From contig NZ_JACESV010000001.1 of the NCBI RefSeq assembly GCF_013911645.1, positions 806,001 to 870,000 on the forward strand: a DNA stretch of 64,000 bases. Direction: 5' to 3'. The notes beneath the pieces are model-generated. The model saw only the letters and a program-made list of their open reading frames with translations, ran no database searches and was not told where the DNA came from. Shown in pieces: positions 39,791-48,529 of this stretch. Every line of letters begins with the position of its first letter. Position 1 is the first letter of the stretch. Position numbers and translations under genes: made by a program. Source of the DNA: Allomuricauda sp. (lineage in GTDB: Bacteria > Bacteroidota > Bacteroidia > Flavobacteriales > Flavobacteriaceae).

Positions 39791-39952
39791 CATCAATCAA
39801 AAAAATCGGAGTTTAACCATCAATCAAAAAACGAAAAAAATCAACCTGCCCTGAGCGCAGTCGAAGGGTCAATCATCAATCAAAAAACCGTTTCCACTCC
39901 CCTGCCCAATTCGGGGGAATGGAGTGGAAACGTTGCCAAACAAAGTTTGGCA
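39791..39952. repeat. Intergenic block: catcaatcaaaaaa direct repeats, CTGAGCGCAGTCGAAG repeat, two perfect hairpins
   Basis: catcaatcaaaaaa at 39791, 39819, 39874; cgtttccactcc/ggagtggaaacg 39889-39932; tgccaaac-aaa-gtttggca 39934-39952. Confidence 0.75.
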
Positions 39953-39992
39953 GAACAAAAACGAACAGTTAATTTAATAGAACCATGAAGTT

Positions 39993-40322
39993 ATGAACAT
40001 AGAAAACACAAAAGCACAGATGCGCAAGGGGGTTCTGGAGTATTGCATTCTGTCCATCCTTAAGGATGACGACAAGTATGCCTCAGAAATTCTGGGAGCC
40101 TTAAAGGACGCTAAGATGTTAGTAGTGGAAGGTACCATATACCCTTTGCTCACAAGGCTAAAGAACGCGGGATTGCTCAACTACCGTTGGGAAGAGTCCA
40201 CATCGGGGCCGCCCCGTAAATATTATGCCCTCACGGAAACAGGCCAGTTGTTCCTAAACGAACTCAATGGCACCTGGGACGAACTTAGAAACGCAGTCAA
40301 TCTGGTAACCAACACAAAATAA
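39993..40322 (+). CDS. PadR family transcriptional regulator
   Basis: RKGVLEYCILSILKDDDKYASEILGALKDAKMLVVEGTIYPLLTRLKNAGLL. Confidence 0.94.
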   Translation: MNIENTKAQMRKGVLEYCILSILKDDDKYASEILGALKDAKMLVVEGTIYPLLTRLKNAGLLNYRWEESTSGPPRKYYALTETGQLFLNELNGTWDELRNAVNLVTNTK

Positions 40323-40331
40323 AATCAAAAA

Positions 40332-42053
40332 ATGAACAAGACAGTAAATATAAATTTAGCAAATACGCTCTTCCATATAGACGACGATGCGTATAACAAG
40401 CTGAGACGGTACTTGGAATCCATAAAACGTTCCTTTTCAGGTACCAAGGGAAGCGATGAAATTATTGCCGATATAGAAGCTAGGATTGCCGAGCTCTTCC
40501 TCGAGAAAATGGAGAACGAACGGCAAGTGATCACGCATAAGGAAGTAGACCAGGTAATCGATGTTATGGGGCAGCCCGAAGATTACATGGTGGACGAGGA
40601 CATTTTTGAGGACGAACCCAAAAAGGCCTATGCAGAATCCACAGGGAAAGGCAAAAAACTGTACAGGGACATAGACCATAAATATATTGGTGGTGTATGT
40701 GCCGGTCTGGAGCATTACTTGGGCATAGACGCGCTATGGGTTAGACTCATATTCATTCTATTGGCCGTATTCACCAGTGGTTTTGGACTTATCGCCTATA
40801 TCCTACTTTGGATTTTGGTGCCCGAAGCCGCAACAACCTCCCAAAAATTGGATATGCGGGGGGAGCCCGTCAACATCAGCAATATAGAACGCAAAGTTAA
40901 AGAGGGGTTTGATGATGTTGCGGAAAAAGTAAAAAGTGTTGACTACGATAAAGTGGGCAACAAGGTCAAAAGCAGCTCCAAGACCTTTTTTGATACCATC
41001 GGGGACATTATTCTGTTCCTCTTTAAGGTATTCGGCAAGTTCATAGGCATTTTGTTGATCATCATCGGTGCATCTACATTGGTAGGATTGTTCTTTGGAC
41101 TGTTCACCGTGGGCATGTTCGATGCAGTACATGTACCTGGAATAGATTTTTATGAGATCGTCAACACCTCTGGAGCACCGGTTTGGGTGGTATCCATCTT
41201 ATTGTTCTTTGCCGTAGGGATTCCGTTCTTCTTCCTGTTATATTTAGGTTTGAAGATATTGGTGAACAACCTTAAATCCATCGGAAACATTGCCAAATTC
41301 TCCCTGTTGGGCCTTTGGTTGATTTCCGTAGGACTGTTGATTGTATTTGGAATACGCCAAGCTGCTGAGTTCTCTTATACTGGAAGTGTAAACGATAGGA
41401 CCGAACCGGCTTTGGAAATTCCTTCCGACACCTTGATTATTACAATGAAAGATGCTTACATGGAATATGACAGGGATGATATTCATTTTGGAAGGATGAC
41501 CTTTGGTTATGATGAAAATGACAACCGTGTGCTGATGTCCGACGAAGTCGATATCAAAATCAGAAAGTCGGATACCGATTCCATCAGCATTAATATTAGA
41601 AAAGATGCAGATGGTAGCTCTACTCCAGCAGCCCGTGACCGTGCAAGGAACATTGAATATACCTACACGGTTGATGGCAATGAAATTGTACTGGACAAAT
41701 ATCTGACCACCGAGACATCTAACAAAGCTAGAAACCAAGAAGTGACCATTACCATTTATGTTCCAGAAAATATGACGGTATATTTTGATGATTCCACAAG
41801 CAGATACATTGGGCGGGGAATTGACAATGACCAAGGGTTTTACAGAAGTGGTATGGCAGGGCAACACTGGTTGATGGGTGATGACGGAGAGTTGCAATGT
41901 TTGGATTGCCCAGAAGACGATGACGAGGATAGAGATGGTAACGGTAAAATCATCATCAATGAAGATGGCATTGACATCGACATTAAAGACAATCAAGATT
42001 CCTTTGAGATGAAGATCAACGAGGATGGGGTAAAAGTCAAAGCAAAAAACTAG
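40332..42053 (+). CDS. PspC domain-containing envelope-stress protein
   Basis: KKLYRDIDHKYIGGVCAGLEHYLGIDALWVRLIFILLAVF; multiple TMs. Confidence 0.92.
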   Translation: MNKTVNINLANTLFHIDDDAYNKLRRYLESIKRSFSGTKGSDEIIADIEARIAELFLEKMENERQVITHKEVDQVIDVMGQPEDYMVDEDIFEDEPKKAYAESTGKGKKLYRDIDHKYIGGVCAGLEHYLGIDALWVRLIFILLAVFTSGFGLIAYILLWILVPEAATTSQKLDMRGEPVNISNIERKVKEGFDDVAEKVKSVDYDKVGNKVKSSSKTFFDTIGDIILFLFKVFGKFIGILLIIIGASTLVGLFFGLFTVGMFDAVHVPGIDFYEIVNTSGAPVWVVSILLFFAVGIPFFFLLYLGLKILVNNLKSIGNIAKFSLLGLWLISVGLLIVFGIRQAAEFSYTGSVNDRTEPALEIPSDTLIITMKDAYMEYDRDDIHFGRMTFGYDENDNRVLMSDEVDIKIRKSDTDSISINIRKDADGSSTPAARDRARNIEYTYTVDGNEIVLDKYLTTETSNKARNQEVTITIYVPENMTVYFDDSTSRYIGRGIDNDQGFYRSGMAGQHWLMGDDGELQCLDCPEDDDEDRDGNGKIIINEDGIDIDIKDNQDSFEMKINEDGVKVKAKN

Positions 42054-42090
42054 ACAGGCCAGTACCCTGTAATCCTATAAAAAAATCGAC

Positions 42091-42693
42091 ATGATAAAGT
42101 TTATTTTATTACCCATAATTCTGTTCAGTCTCATTGCAGTACCGTCCTGCAAAGCACAAGACAATTCTTCTTCCGGGAACAAAGATGTTGTAAAAGAAGA
42201 GAGATCTATCCCACCTTTTAACAGTTTGATTGTTACGACAGGAGGAAACATCTATCTGCACCCTACTTCGGCAACCAAATTGCAGTTGAAAGGCAAAAAA
42301 AGTTGTGTGGAAAAGATCGATGCCGACGTTTCATCAAAAGCCTTGCACATTTCGAGCAAGGACAACCACTCAGACAACTGCCATGTCGAAATCCATATTG
42401 GGACTCCAAATTTTGATGATATTCAGTTAAGTGGAGGCGGGTCGCTCAAAATAGAGGATGGTTTTGCCCCAATAGAAATTCTCAAATGCACTGTAAAAAG
42501 TGGAGGAAATCTTGAAATGGCATCAACACCTGTCGATTCCCTGTTCGCCATCGTCTACGGAGGTGGAAAAATAACCGCACAAGTCGGCACACTCCTTAAC
42601 GGCACAGTAAAGGATGGAGGAACTATTTTTTATACAGGTAAACCTATAATCAAGTCGGATCTATCAAATGGTGGTGTAATAAAACGCAGATAA
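42091..42693 (+). CDS. DUF2807 / GIN domain lipoprotein
   Basis: RSIPPFNSLIVTTGGNIYLHP; DDIQLSGGGSLKIED. Confidence 0.8.
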   Translation: MIKFILLPIILFSLIAVPSCKAQDNSSSGNKDVVKEERSIPPFNSLIVTTGGNIYLHPTSATKLQLKGKKSCVEKIDADVSSKALHISSKDNHSDNCHVEIHIGTPNFDDIQLSGGGSLKIEDGFAPIEILKCTVKSGGNLEMASTPVDSLFAIVYGGGKITAQVGTLLNGTVKDGGTIFYTGKPIIKSDLSNGGVIKRR

Positions 42694-42721
42694 ATAAAGG
42701 AAAAGGCATAAACCAAAAATT

Positions 42722-42792
42722 ACAATTGGGGAACGATTTTCTACAATTGGGCATTTTTAAATTCCAATAACACATACAAAACAGGACATTTA
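42722..42792 (+). promoter_or_regulatory. Candidate LytTR operator and promoter for the downstream GIN gene
   Basis: ACAATTGGG-N12-ACAATTGGG, then 33 nt, then GACATTTA. Confidence 0.45.
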
Positions 42793-42902
42793 AGCTGATT
42801 AATTTCAGTATCGATCACAACTAAATCATAAATCAATCAATAATAGATGCCCAGTCTAGCTGAGAGATACTCAACCAAGCTGAGCATAAAAAAACAACAA
42901 TC

Positions 42903-43625
42903 ATGACAACACTAGCAAGATTAGCAATCGCCGCACTCCTATCTCTCTTTGCATCCTCATGCATGATGGATATGAACTTCGGCAATGGAAAAACAGGCAA
43001 CGGCGAAATCGTAGAAGAAAGCCGTGATGTAAAAGAGGATTTTGACATCGTATCCGCTTCCGAAGGAATTGATGTATTCGTAACGCAAGGCTCCGATTTC
43101 AACATTTCGGTAGAGGCAGATGAGAACATTATTGACCTTATCGGAACCGATATTAAGGATGGAAGACTTAAAATCCATGCCATTGAAAACATTGGAAGAG
43201 CCACCAAGAACGTTTATGTGACCCTACCAGAAATTACGGCATTGGAGAGTTCCAGTGGTGCCGACCTTATCGCCCAAAATGTGATAAAGGCAGAAAACAT
43301 TGAACTTGACTCTAGTAGTGGTGCCGATCTACATGTAGAGGTTGTGGCGGGCGAAGTATCTGCAGATGCCAGCAGCGGTGCCGACATCAAGGTTTCTGGT
43401 CAGGCAGATGCACTGTTTGCCGACGCCAGTAGCGGTTCGGATATTAAAGCACAAGACCTGATCGTAAAAAGATGTAACGCAGATGCCAGCAGTGGTGCCG
43501 ATATTTCCGTAAATGTTTCGGAATCCTTGGTGGCAGACGCAAGCAGCGGAGCGGATATTAAATATACAGGCGAGGCAAGTGTGCAGACCAAAAAATCCGT
43601 TTCGGGAAGCGTTCGTAAATATTAA
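42903..43625 (+). CDS. Head GIN domain-containing (DUF2807) protein with ASSGAD repeats
   Basis: FDIVSASEGIDVFVTQGSDFNISVEADENIID; repeated DASSGADIK. Confidence 0.9.
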   Translation: MTTLARLAIAALLSLFASSCMMDMNFGNGKTGNGEIVEESRDVKEDFDIVSASEGIDVFVTQGSDFNISVEADENIIDLIGTDIKDGRLKIHAIENIGRATKNVYVTLPEITALESSSGADLIAQNVIKAENIELDSSSGADLHVEVVAGEVSADASSGADIKVSGQADALFADASSGSDIKAQDLIVKRCNADASSGADISVNVSESLVADASSGADIKYTGEASVQTKKSVSGSVRKY

Positions 43626-43646
43626 TCCAATTCCCTTTACATATGC

Positions 43647-43680
43647 AAAGGCCCGCTTAATTTTAGGTGGGCTTTTGTTT
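43647..43680 (+). terminator. Intrinsic terminator
   Basis: aaaggcccgc...gtgggcttttgttt. Confidence 0.75.
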
Positions 43681-43733
43681 ATAATATGTTTGTATGAAGC
43701 CCTATATTAGCAAGACGCAATTATGGAAAACTC

Positions 43734-44744
43734 ATGCAGATAACTTTAAAAAAGTACACACTTCAACTAGCCCACACTTTCACCATTTCCAGAGAATCCA
43801 GGGATGAACAGGACACCCTTATCGTTTGTTTGTCGCTTAATGGGCAAACAGGTTATGGCGAAGCCACATCCAACCCCTATTATAAAATAACCATTGAGGG
43901 GATGATGGCCGAAATAGAAGCTGTAAGAAATCAAATTGAAGGGTACACCTTTGAAACACCTGAGAACTTTTACGAGCATTTAGAGTCCCTCAACCTCCAT
44001 AAATTTACCCTTTGCGCCTTGGATTTGGCGGCAAACGACCTTTATGGAAAACTAAAAGGAAAACCCCTTTACGAAATTTGGGGCACCAATACGGACAAGT
44101 ACCCCATCACCAATTACACCATTGGTATTGATACCATCGAGAAAATGGTGGCCAAACTCCAAAAAAAACCTTGGCCCGTTTACAAAATTAAGTTGGGAAC
44201 CTCCGACGATGTTGCCATTGTACGCGAACTCAGAAAACATACGAACAGTATTTTTCGAATTGATGCCAATTGTGCATGGGGTCCAGAAGAAACTATTAAA
44301 AATGCCCCTTTATTAAAAGAACTGGGGGTAGAATTTTTGGAACAGCCGTTGAAGGCCGATAATTGGGAGGGAATGGCCATGGTTAAAGAGCAATCCGCAC
44401 TTCCCATTATTGCCGATGAAAGCTGCATTGTGGAAAGCGATGTAGAACAATGTGGCCCTTATTTTCATGGTATCAATATTAAATTGACAAAATGTGGAGG
44501 ATTGACACCTGCCAGGCGTATGATCAAAAAAGGTAAGGAATTGGGGCTGCAACTCATGGTCGGATGTATGACGGAATCTACCGTTGGAATTTCTGCCATT
44601 GCCCAACTTTTGCCCCAGCTTGATTATGTGGACATGGATGGTGCCATGCTCCTAAAAGGTGATATTGCAAAAGGCGTGGAGATTTTGGAAAACGGTAAAG
44701 TAATTTTTCCTGAACTACCAGGAAGCGGAATAGAACTGCTATAA
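43734..44744 (+). CDS. Dipeptide epimerase (enolase superfamily, L-Ala-D/L-Glu epimerase-like)
   Basis: KIKLGTSDD (KxK), IFRIDANCAW, EFLEQPL, ADESC, INIKLTKCGGLTPA, VGCMTEST. Confidence 0.9.
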   Translation: MQITLKKYTLQLAHTFTISRESRDEQDTLIVCLSLNGQTGYGEATSNPYYKITIEGMMAEIEAVRNQIEGYTFETPENFYEHLESLNLHKFTLCALDLAANDLYGKLKGKPLYEIWGTNTDKYPITNYTIGIDTIEKMVAKLQKKPWPVYKIKLGTSDDVAIVRELRKHTNSIFRIDANCAWGPEETIKNAPLLKELGVEFLEQPLKADNWEGMAMVKEQSALPIIADESCIVESDVEQCGPYFHGINIKLTKCGGLTPARRMIKKGKELGLQLMVGCMTESTVGISAIAQLLPQLDYVDMDGAMLLKGDIAKGVEILENGKVIFPELPGSGIELL

Positions 44745-45790
44745 TGGCTTACCAAATTCAAAGTATACCCGATAGAGAGATATTGATTGATGGTAAACCA
44801 CATTTATATTTTGGGGGCACCTCCTATTTAGGTTTACAAAACTACGCCCCTTTCAAGGAGCTGTACTTAAAAAATGTCTCCAAGTATGGAATGCATTATG
44901 GTGCTTCCAGAAAATCCAATGTAAAACTGGGTGTTTACGAAGAAGCTGAAAATTATTTGGCTAACTGGGCGGGCAGTGAACGTTGTTTGACCATGTCCAG
45001 CGGTTATTTGGCGGCACAATTGGTGGTTCAGACCCTAATAGAGAAAGGACATACCGTAATTGCCGCACCATATGCCCATGCCGCACTTTGCACCAGTAGG
45101 ATAATTAAAACCAAAGGTTGGGAGGAATTGGAGCAGCTGGTATCAAAAGAAATTGCCAAAAACCAACTGATGCCCGTTGTACTTTTTGACACTATTGATT
45201 TTTCGGGTGAACAATTTCCAAATTTCAAAAGTTTAAGGAACCTCTCTTTGGATAAGGTGATTTTAATCGGAGACGATTCCCATGGCATCGGAATCGTGGG
45301 CGACAACGGAAATGGTTGTTATCGTATGCTCAAAGCTCTTCAACCCGCCAAACTTATGGTTTGTTGTTCGTTGGGCAAGGCATTGGGCATACAGGCAGGG
45401 GCTGTTTTTGGCGCTAAAGAGGACATACAAATGTTGGAATCCACTCCTTTTTATGGAGGGGCAAGCCCTGCATCTCCTGCTTTTATGGCAACGCTATTGG
45501 ATGCCAAAGAAATATATTCGGAGCGCTTGGAAAAACTTAGGGACAACTACCGTTATTTTAAATCCATACTAGAAACACCGTCCTTTTTCACCCATATGGA
45601 AGGACATCCCACTTTTGAATTCCAAAATACAGAGGTGGTATCATCTTTAAACAAAAGTGGTTTTGTTTTTACCAATTTCAATTATCCTGATGACAATGGC
45701 CCTATTGTGAGCCGTTTTGTATGGAGCGCTTATCATAAAAAAGAGGATGTGCTACAATTGGCCAATTGTTTGAACACCCTCTTGGGTTGA
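44744..45790 (+). CDS. PLP-dependent aminotransferase class I/II (KBL/AONS-like)
   Basis: GDDSHGIGIVG; PLP-lysine motif CCSLGKALGIQAG; TAATG overlap with the epimerase gene. Confidence 0.88.
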   Translation: MAYQIQSIPDREILIDGKPHLYFGGTSYLGLQNYAPFKELYLKNVSKYGMHYGASRKSNVKLGVYEEAENYLANWAGSERCLTMSSGYLAAQLVVQTLIEKGHTVIAAPYAHAALCTSRIIKTKGWEELEQLVSKEIAKNQLMPVVLFDTIDFSGEQFPNFKSLRNLSLDKVILIGDDSHGIGIVGDNGNGCYRMLKALQPAKLMVCCSLGKALGIQAGAVFGAKEDIQMLESTPFYGGASPASPAFMATLLDAKEIYSERLEKLRDNYRYFKSILETPSFFTHMEGHPTFEFQNTEVVSSLNKSGFVFTNFNYPDDNGPIVSRFVWSAYHKKEDVLQLANCLNTLLG

Positions 45791-45850
45791 TCATTATATC
45801 TCATAAATTGGTTATTTTGCAAGCATTAAATAAAGTAACATTATTATTTT

Positions 45851-47053
45851 ATGAAGTTTCCATCTTTCCAAAATAATAGGGTTTACCTGTTTTTGTTGGT
45901 TGTCCTTATTTTTTCAGCCTGTAAAACAGAGCAAAGCACAGAGCCAAATAAGGTAGATCAAATGATTTCTTCCGTTCGGGAAACCTATGCCCCGGATAAG
46001 CGAGTGGCTCTTTTTGACATTCAATCAAAAGAAAATGTCAAAGGATATACCTTAACGGGCAAAACCAATCTTCCCGATGCTCTGGATGCCCTGCATCAAG
46101 AATTGGAGTCCCAACAAATTGCTTATTCGGATAGTATTGAAGTGCTCCCTGCCTCTGACTTGGAAGGTAAAATTTATGGTGTCATCAAACTTTCGGTGGC
46201 CAATTTAAGGTCTAACCCTTCGCATTCGGCCGAAATGGTTACGCAAGGGACTATGGGAATGCCCATCAATGTGTATCAAAAAGAAAGAAACTGGTATCAA
46301 ATACAAACCCCGGACAACTACTTGGGATGGGTGGATAGCGGCGGTATCGAGGTAATGAACAAAGCTGAGTTTGACGCATGGCAAGCTTCAGAAAAATTGA
46401 TCTATACAAGCACTTATGGTAAATCCCATTCGAAAGCGGACGCAACTTCAGAGGTAGTTTCTGATGTTGTAGCCGGAAACATTTTCAGTCTAATGGCAGA
46501 TGAAGACAATTTTTACCAGGTAAAATACCCTGATGGAAGAAATGCTTTTGTATCCAAATCAGAGGCATTGCCCTATATGGATTGGAAATCCACATTGCCC
46601 TTTTCCATGGAAGCTTTGGTCAAGACCTCCAAAACCATGATCGGTGTACCATATTTGTGGGGAGGGACTTCTACAAAAGGTGTTGATTGCAGTGGTTTTA
46701 CCAAAACCGTTTATTTTATGAATGGGATCATTATACCTCGTGATGCGTCTCAACAGATACATGAAGGGATTTTGGTAGATGACTCAAAGGAGTTTGACAA
46801 GCTCGTTCCAGGGGATTTGCTCTTTTTTGGAAGAAAAGCCACAGAATCAAGTCCAGAACGGGTTGTCCATGTGGGGATGTGGATTGGAAACAACGAATTC
46901 ATTCACTCAGCGGGCAATGTCCATATTAGTAGTATGGATAAAAACGCCGAAAATTTTGATGCATACAATTACAACCGCTACCTACGTACCAAGCGAATTT
47001 TAAATGAAACGGGGGAAGGGTTATTGTACCTGACCAAGGAGAATGTTTTTTAA
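45851..47053 (+). CDS. SH3 and NlpC/P60 (C40) family peptidase lipoprotein
   Basis: GVPYLWGGTSTKGVDCSGFTKTVYFMNGIIIPRDASQQ; HVGMWIGNNEFIHSAG. Confidence 0.92.
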   Translation: MKFPSFQNNRVYLFLLVVLIFSACKTEQSTEPNKVDQMISSVRETYAPDKRVALFDIQSKENVKGYTLTGKTNLPDALDALHQELESQQIAYSDSIEVLPASDLEGKIYGVIKLSVANLRSNPSHSAEMVTQGTMGMPINVYQKERNWYQIQTPDNYLGWVDSGGIEVMNKAEFDAWQASEKLIYTSTYGKSHSKADATSEVVSDVVAGNIFSLMADEDNFYQVKYPDGRNAFVSKSEALPYMDWKSTLPFSMEALVKTSKTMIGVPYLWGGTSTKGVDCSGFTKTVYFMNGIIIPRDASQQIHEGILVDDSKEFDKLVPGDLLFFGRKATESSPERVVHVGMWIGNNEFIHSAGNVHISSMDKNAENFDAYNYNRYLRTKRILNETGEGLLYLTKENVF

Positions 47054-47075
47054 TATTGTATGAACCTATAAATAT

Positions 47076-47103
47076 AAAGGCCATCCAAATTGGATGGCCT
47101 TTA
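47076..47103. terminator. Intrinsic terminator between convergent genes
   Basis: aaaggccatccaaattggatggccttt. Confidence 0.8.
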
Positions 47104-47126
47104 ATTTTTATGATAAACGTGTTAAT

Positions 47127-48518
47127 TTATTGATCCCACCAAAGTGGCTTATGAATGCTGTCGTCTCCTCCAAATTGACGCTGTACCGCATCATTATAAT
47201 TGGTTTCATTGTTAAAGGCTTCGTTATCCGGATAACTTAATCTTAAAGGTACCTCAACACCATTCGGTGAGACCATGATATCAGGAAAGCCCGTTCTTCT
47301 CCATTCGGCCCAAGCTTCATAACCGAACATAAACAAATGAACCCAACGTTGAGTGGCTATTTGTTCTATAGCCATAGAATCATCATAGGTGACCCCAGGT
47401 TGCGCCAAAAATTCTGCTGCACCGTCCGTGCTTCCTGTCCATTGCAATATGGATTGCTCGACTGCCATCTCATAATAAGAAGCTGCATCTCCAGCTATCC
47501 AACTTCTTTCAGGAGTGGCAGCTTCTGCCATTGCAAAAAGGATTTGGGCATAAGTAAGCAAATGAACAGGGGCGTCCTGCGCATAAATAGCATCTCCCAA
47601 CAACGAATATTCTTCTGTTCCAATATTCTCCTCTTCACCGAAAAGCAATCCAATATATTCCCCCGAGTTTCTCGTCAAGTTTCCATAAACTGGAAGTCTG
47701 GGGTCATCAACGGGCTGCATTTCTGCAACCAGATTTTCTGTAAGGGCCCACCATTCCCTATTTTGGTTCACAATTTGTCCGTACCAATAGTTTTGGTTGT
47801 TGGCTTCTGCCAAATGCTGAAACACAAGATTATCGTCATTTGACTCCAAAACGCCATCTTCCATAGCATCATTGAATTCCGCTTGGGCTACGGCAGGTGC
47901 AACTTCCGAAAGACGGAGGGCCATAAGCATTCTAATGGAGTTCGCCAGTTTACGCCATTTTTCCATGTCTCCATTATAAATAATGTCATTGGCTATGCTA
48001 CCGCTTTCAATTAGATCTACAGCTTCCTTTAGTTCTGCAAACAAATCTTCATAAATGGATTCCTGTAAGTCATACACTGGGGTGAAATTATCAACTCCCT
48101 GTAATGCTTCTTTGTAGGGAACATCTCCCCATCGGTCGGTTATATTCCAAAAATAATAGGCTTTTAGAATCTTGGCCACCGCAATTTGATTGTTTACGGG
48201 CCCATCGTTACCATTGAGTTCCTCGGAATTCAAAACTGCTTCCAAATCTGCCAATGGACCATAATACCATCCATAAAAACTGGTACTCTGTTCAGGGTAA
48301 AGGGAAGCACCTACGTATTGGGTCTCGGCCAAGTACTGTGCCATAAATTCTCCTTGTGGGGATGAACTCAAACCTGGCAGTGAAAGTTGTGCCTGGGCAA
48401 TAAGCTGTGTTCCCGATGCCTGATTCGGAAGGTTGGGGTTCTGATTGATATCCTCATCAAAATCGCTGCAACTTACCCCTAAAAAAGCTGACAAAACTAT
48501 TATATATATCTTCTTCAT
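47127..48518 (-). CDS. SusD/RagB family nutrient-binding outer membrane lipoprotein
   Basis: Lipobox LGVSCSDFDEDINQNPNLP; AYYFWNITDRWGDVPYKEALQG. Confidence 0.92.
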   Translation of the reverse strand: MKKIYIIVLSAFLGVSCSDFDEDINQNPNLPNQASGTQLIAQAQLSLPGLSSSPQGEFMAQYLAETQYVGASLYPEQSTSFYGWYYGPLADLEAVLNSEELNGNDGPVNNQIAVAKILKAYYFWNITDRWGDVPYKEALQGVDNFTPVYDLQESIYEDLFAELKEAVDLIESGSIANDIIYNGDMEKWRKLANSIRMLMALRLSEVAPAVAQAEFNDAMEDGVLESNDDNLVFQHLAEANNQNYWYGQIVNQNREWWALTENLVAEMQPVDDPRLPVYGNLTRNSGEYIGLLFGEEENIGTEEYSLLGDAIYAQDAPVHLLTYAQILFAMAEAATPERSWIAGDAASYYEMAVEQSILQWTGSTDGAAEFLAQPGVTYDDSMAIEQIATQRWVHLFMFGYEAWAEWRRTGFPDIMVSPNGVEVPLRLSYPDNEAFNNETNYNDAVQRQFGGDDSIHKPLWWDQ

Positions 48519-48529
48519 CTTATATCCTT

